Part shown: piece after piece, positions 5,566 through 5,840 of the stretch | How positions within the stretch are numbered: the stretch's first letter is position 1 | Layout of the letters: each line of letters begins with the position of its first letter | Source of the DNA: Phycisphaerales bacterium | GTDB taxonomy: Bacteria > Planctomycetota > Phycisphaerae > Phycisphaerales > UBA1924 | Direction: 5' to 3' | DNA: 5,840 nt | Assembly: GCA_029212425.1 (NCBI GenBank) | Contig: JARGNC010000151.1 | Coordinates: 1-5,840 of the forward strand | The notes under the pieces: generated by a model | What the model was told of the DNA's origin: nothing | What the model saw: the letters and a program-made list of their open reading frames with translations, nothing else | Database searches by the model: none | Position numbers and translations under genes: made by a program

Positions 5566-5840
5566 ATGGCCAAGAACAAAAAGAAGAACAAGACCAAAAA
5601 GAAGAAGTCCAATCCAGAGAACACCGAGCGCAACAAGAAGATTGCGCTCATGAGCGCCATCGTTCTGGGAACCGCAGGCGTCTTCGTCAGCGCCGGGATG
5701 GGGATCAAAACCCTCGACCAACGAGCCGCCACGCTCGTCACGAACCAAGACCCCCAGGTCCAGAGCAACTGGGGACAAAGCGGCAACGGACACATCTGGA
5801 TGCCCATCGCAGAGCGTGATCGCATCGAAGCAAAAGTTCA
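5566..5840 (+). CDS. FtsQ-like single-pass membrane protein (partial, C-terminus off the right edge)
   Basis: The frame is open from the ATG at 5566 to the window end: 91 codons plus two bases. The N-terminus is a very Lys-rich cytoplasmic tail (residues 1-25, starting MAKNKKKNKTKKKK), followed by one hydrophobic segment (about 26-47, IALMSAIVLGTAGVFVSAGM) that fits a single transmembrane helix with its positive side inside. The start of an extracytoplasmic region follows, with SNWGQSG and HIWMPIAERDRI. This plan, basic tail, one helix, then a periplasmic domain, together with a place directly after murB-ddl, is that of FtsQ (DivIB), the division protein that bridges early and late divisome parts. 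The POTRA domain that would settle it lies beyond the window, so no symbol is given. A GAGAG stretch (5553-5557) sits 8 nt before the ATG and the gap from ddl is 12 nt, so it belongs to the same operon. Confidence 0.8.
   Translation, partial: MAKNKKKNKTKKKKSNPENTERNKKIALMSAIVLGTAGVFVSAGMGIKTLDQRAATLVTNQDPQVQSNWGQSGNGHIWMPIAERDRIEAKV

Overview
The window is part of a bacterial chromosome carrying a peptidoglycan-precursor operon of the dcw type. On the + strand, in order, are an M16-family peptidase homologue, murC, murB, ddl, and the first 91 codons of a membrane-anchored protein in the position normally held by ftsQ. A Lys-rich basic protein runs the opposite way off the left edge. The genes on the + strand are moderately GC-rich with a strong preference for C-ending codons. 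The M16 gene beside murC, the small Lys/Ala-rich basic protein and the short FtsQ-like protein with a Lys-rich tail together suggest Planctomycetota, perhaps Phycisphaerae. That is an inference from style and context; no rRNA or marker gene in the window proves it.

Layout. Positions 1-289 (minus strand): N-terminal 96 codons of a basic protein with a histone H1-like Lys/Ala/Thr/Arg tail followed by a small folded domain. Positions 290-842: a 553-nt divergent intergenic region, less GC-rich than the genes, holding a weak candidate promoter for the leftward gene, small hairpins and a doubtful 39-codon ORF. Positions 843-2090: a single-unit M16 homologue that appears to have lost its zinc-binding motif. 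Positions 2166-3683: murC. Positions 3680-4606: murB. Positions 4603-5553: ddl. Positions 5566-5840: the FtsQ-like partial gene.

How the genes work together. MurB reduces UDP-GlcNAc-enolpyruvate to UDP-MurNAc. MurC adds L-Ala to UDP-MurNAc. Ddl makes the D-Ala-D-Ala dipeptide that MurF later adds. The FtsQ-like protein would link this to the division machinery in the inner membrane. murC/murB and murB/ddl overlap by ATGA, and ddl is 12 nt from the next gene, so these four are almost certainly co-transcribed and probably translationally coupled. The M16 gene lies 75 nt upstream of murC on the same strand and may belong to the same transcript.

I found no clearly new multi-gene system. The points most worth a second look are the M16 protein without its zinc site, a Cys at the usual Ser general-acid position of MurB, a perfect 9-bp inverted repeat inside ddl, the H1-like basic protein, and the FtsQ-like gene if the host is indeed a planctomycete.
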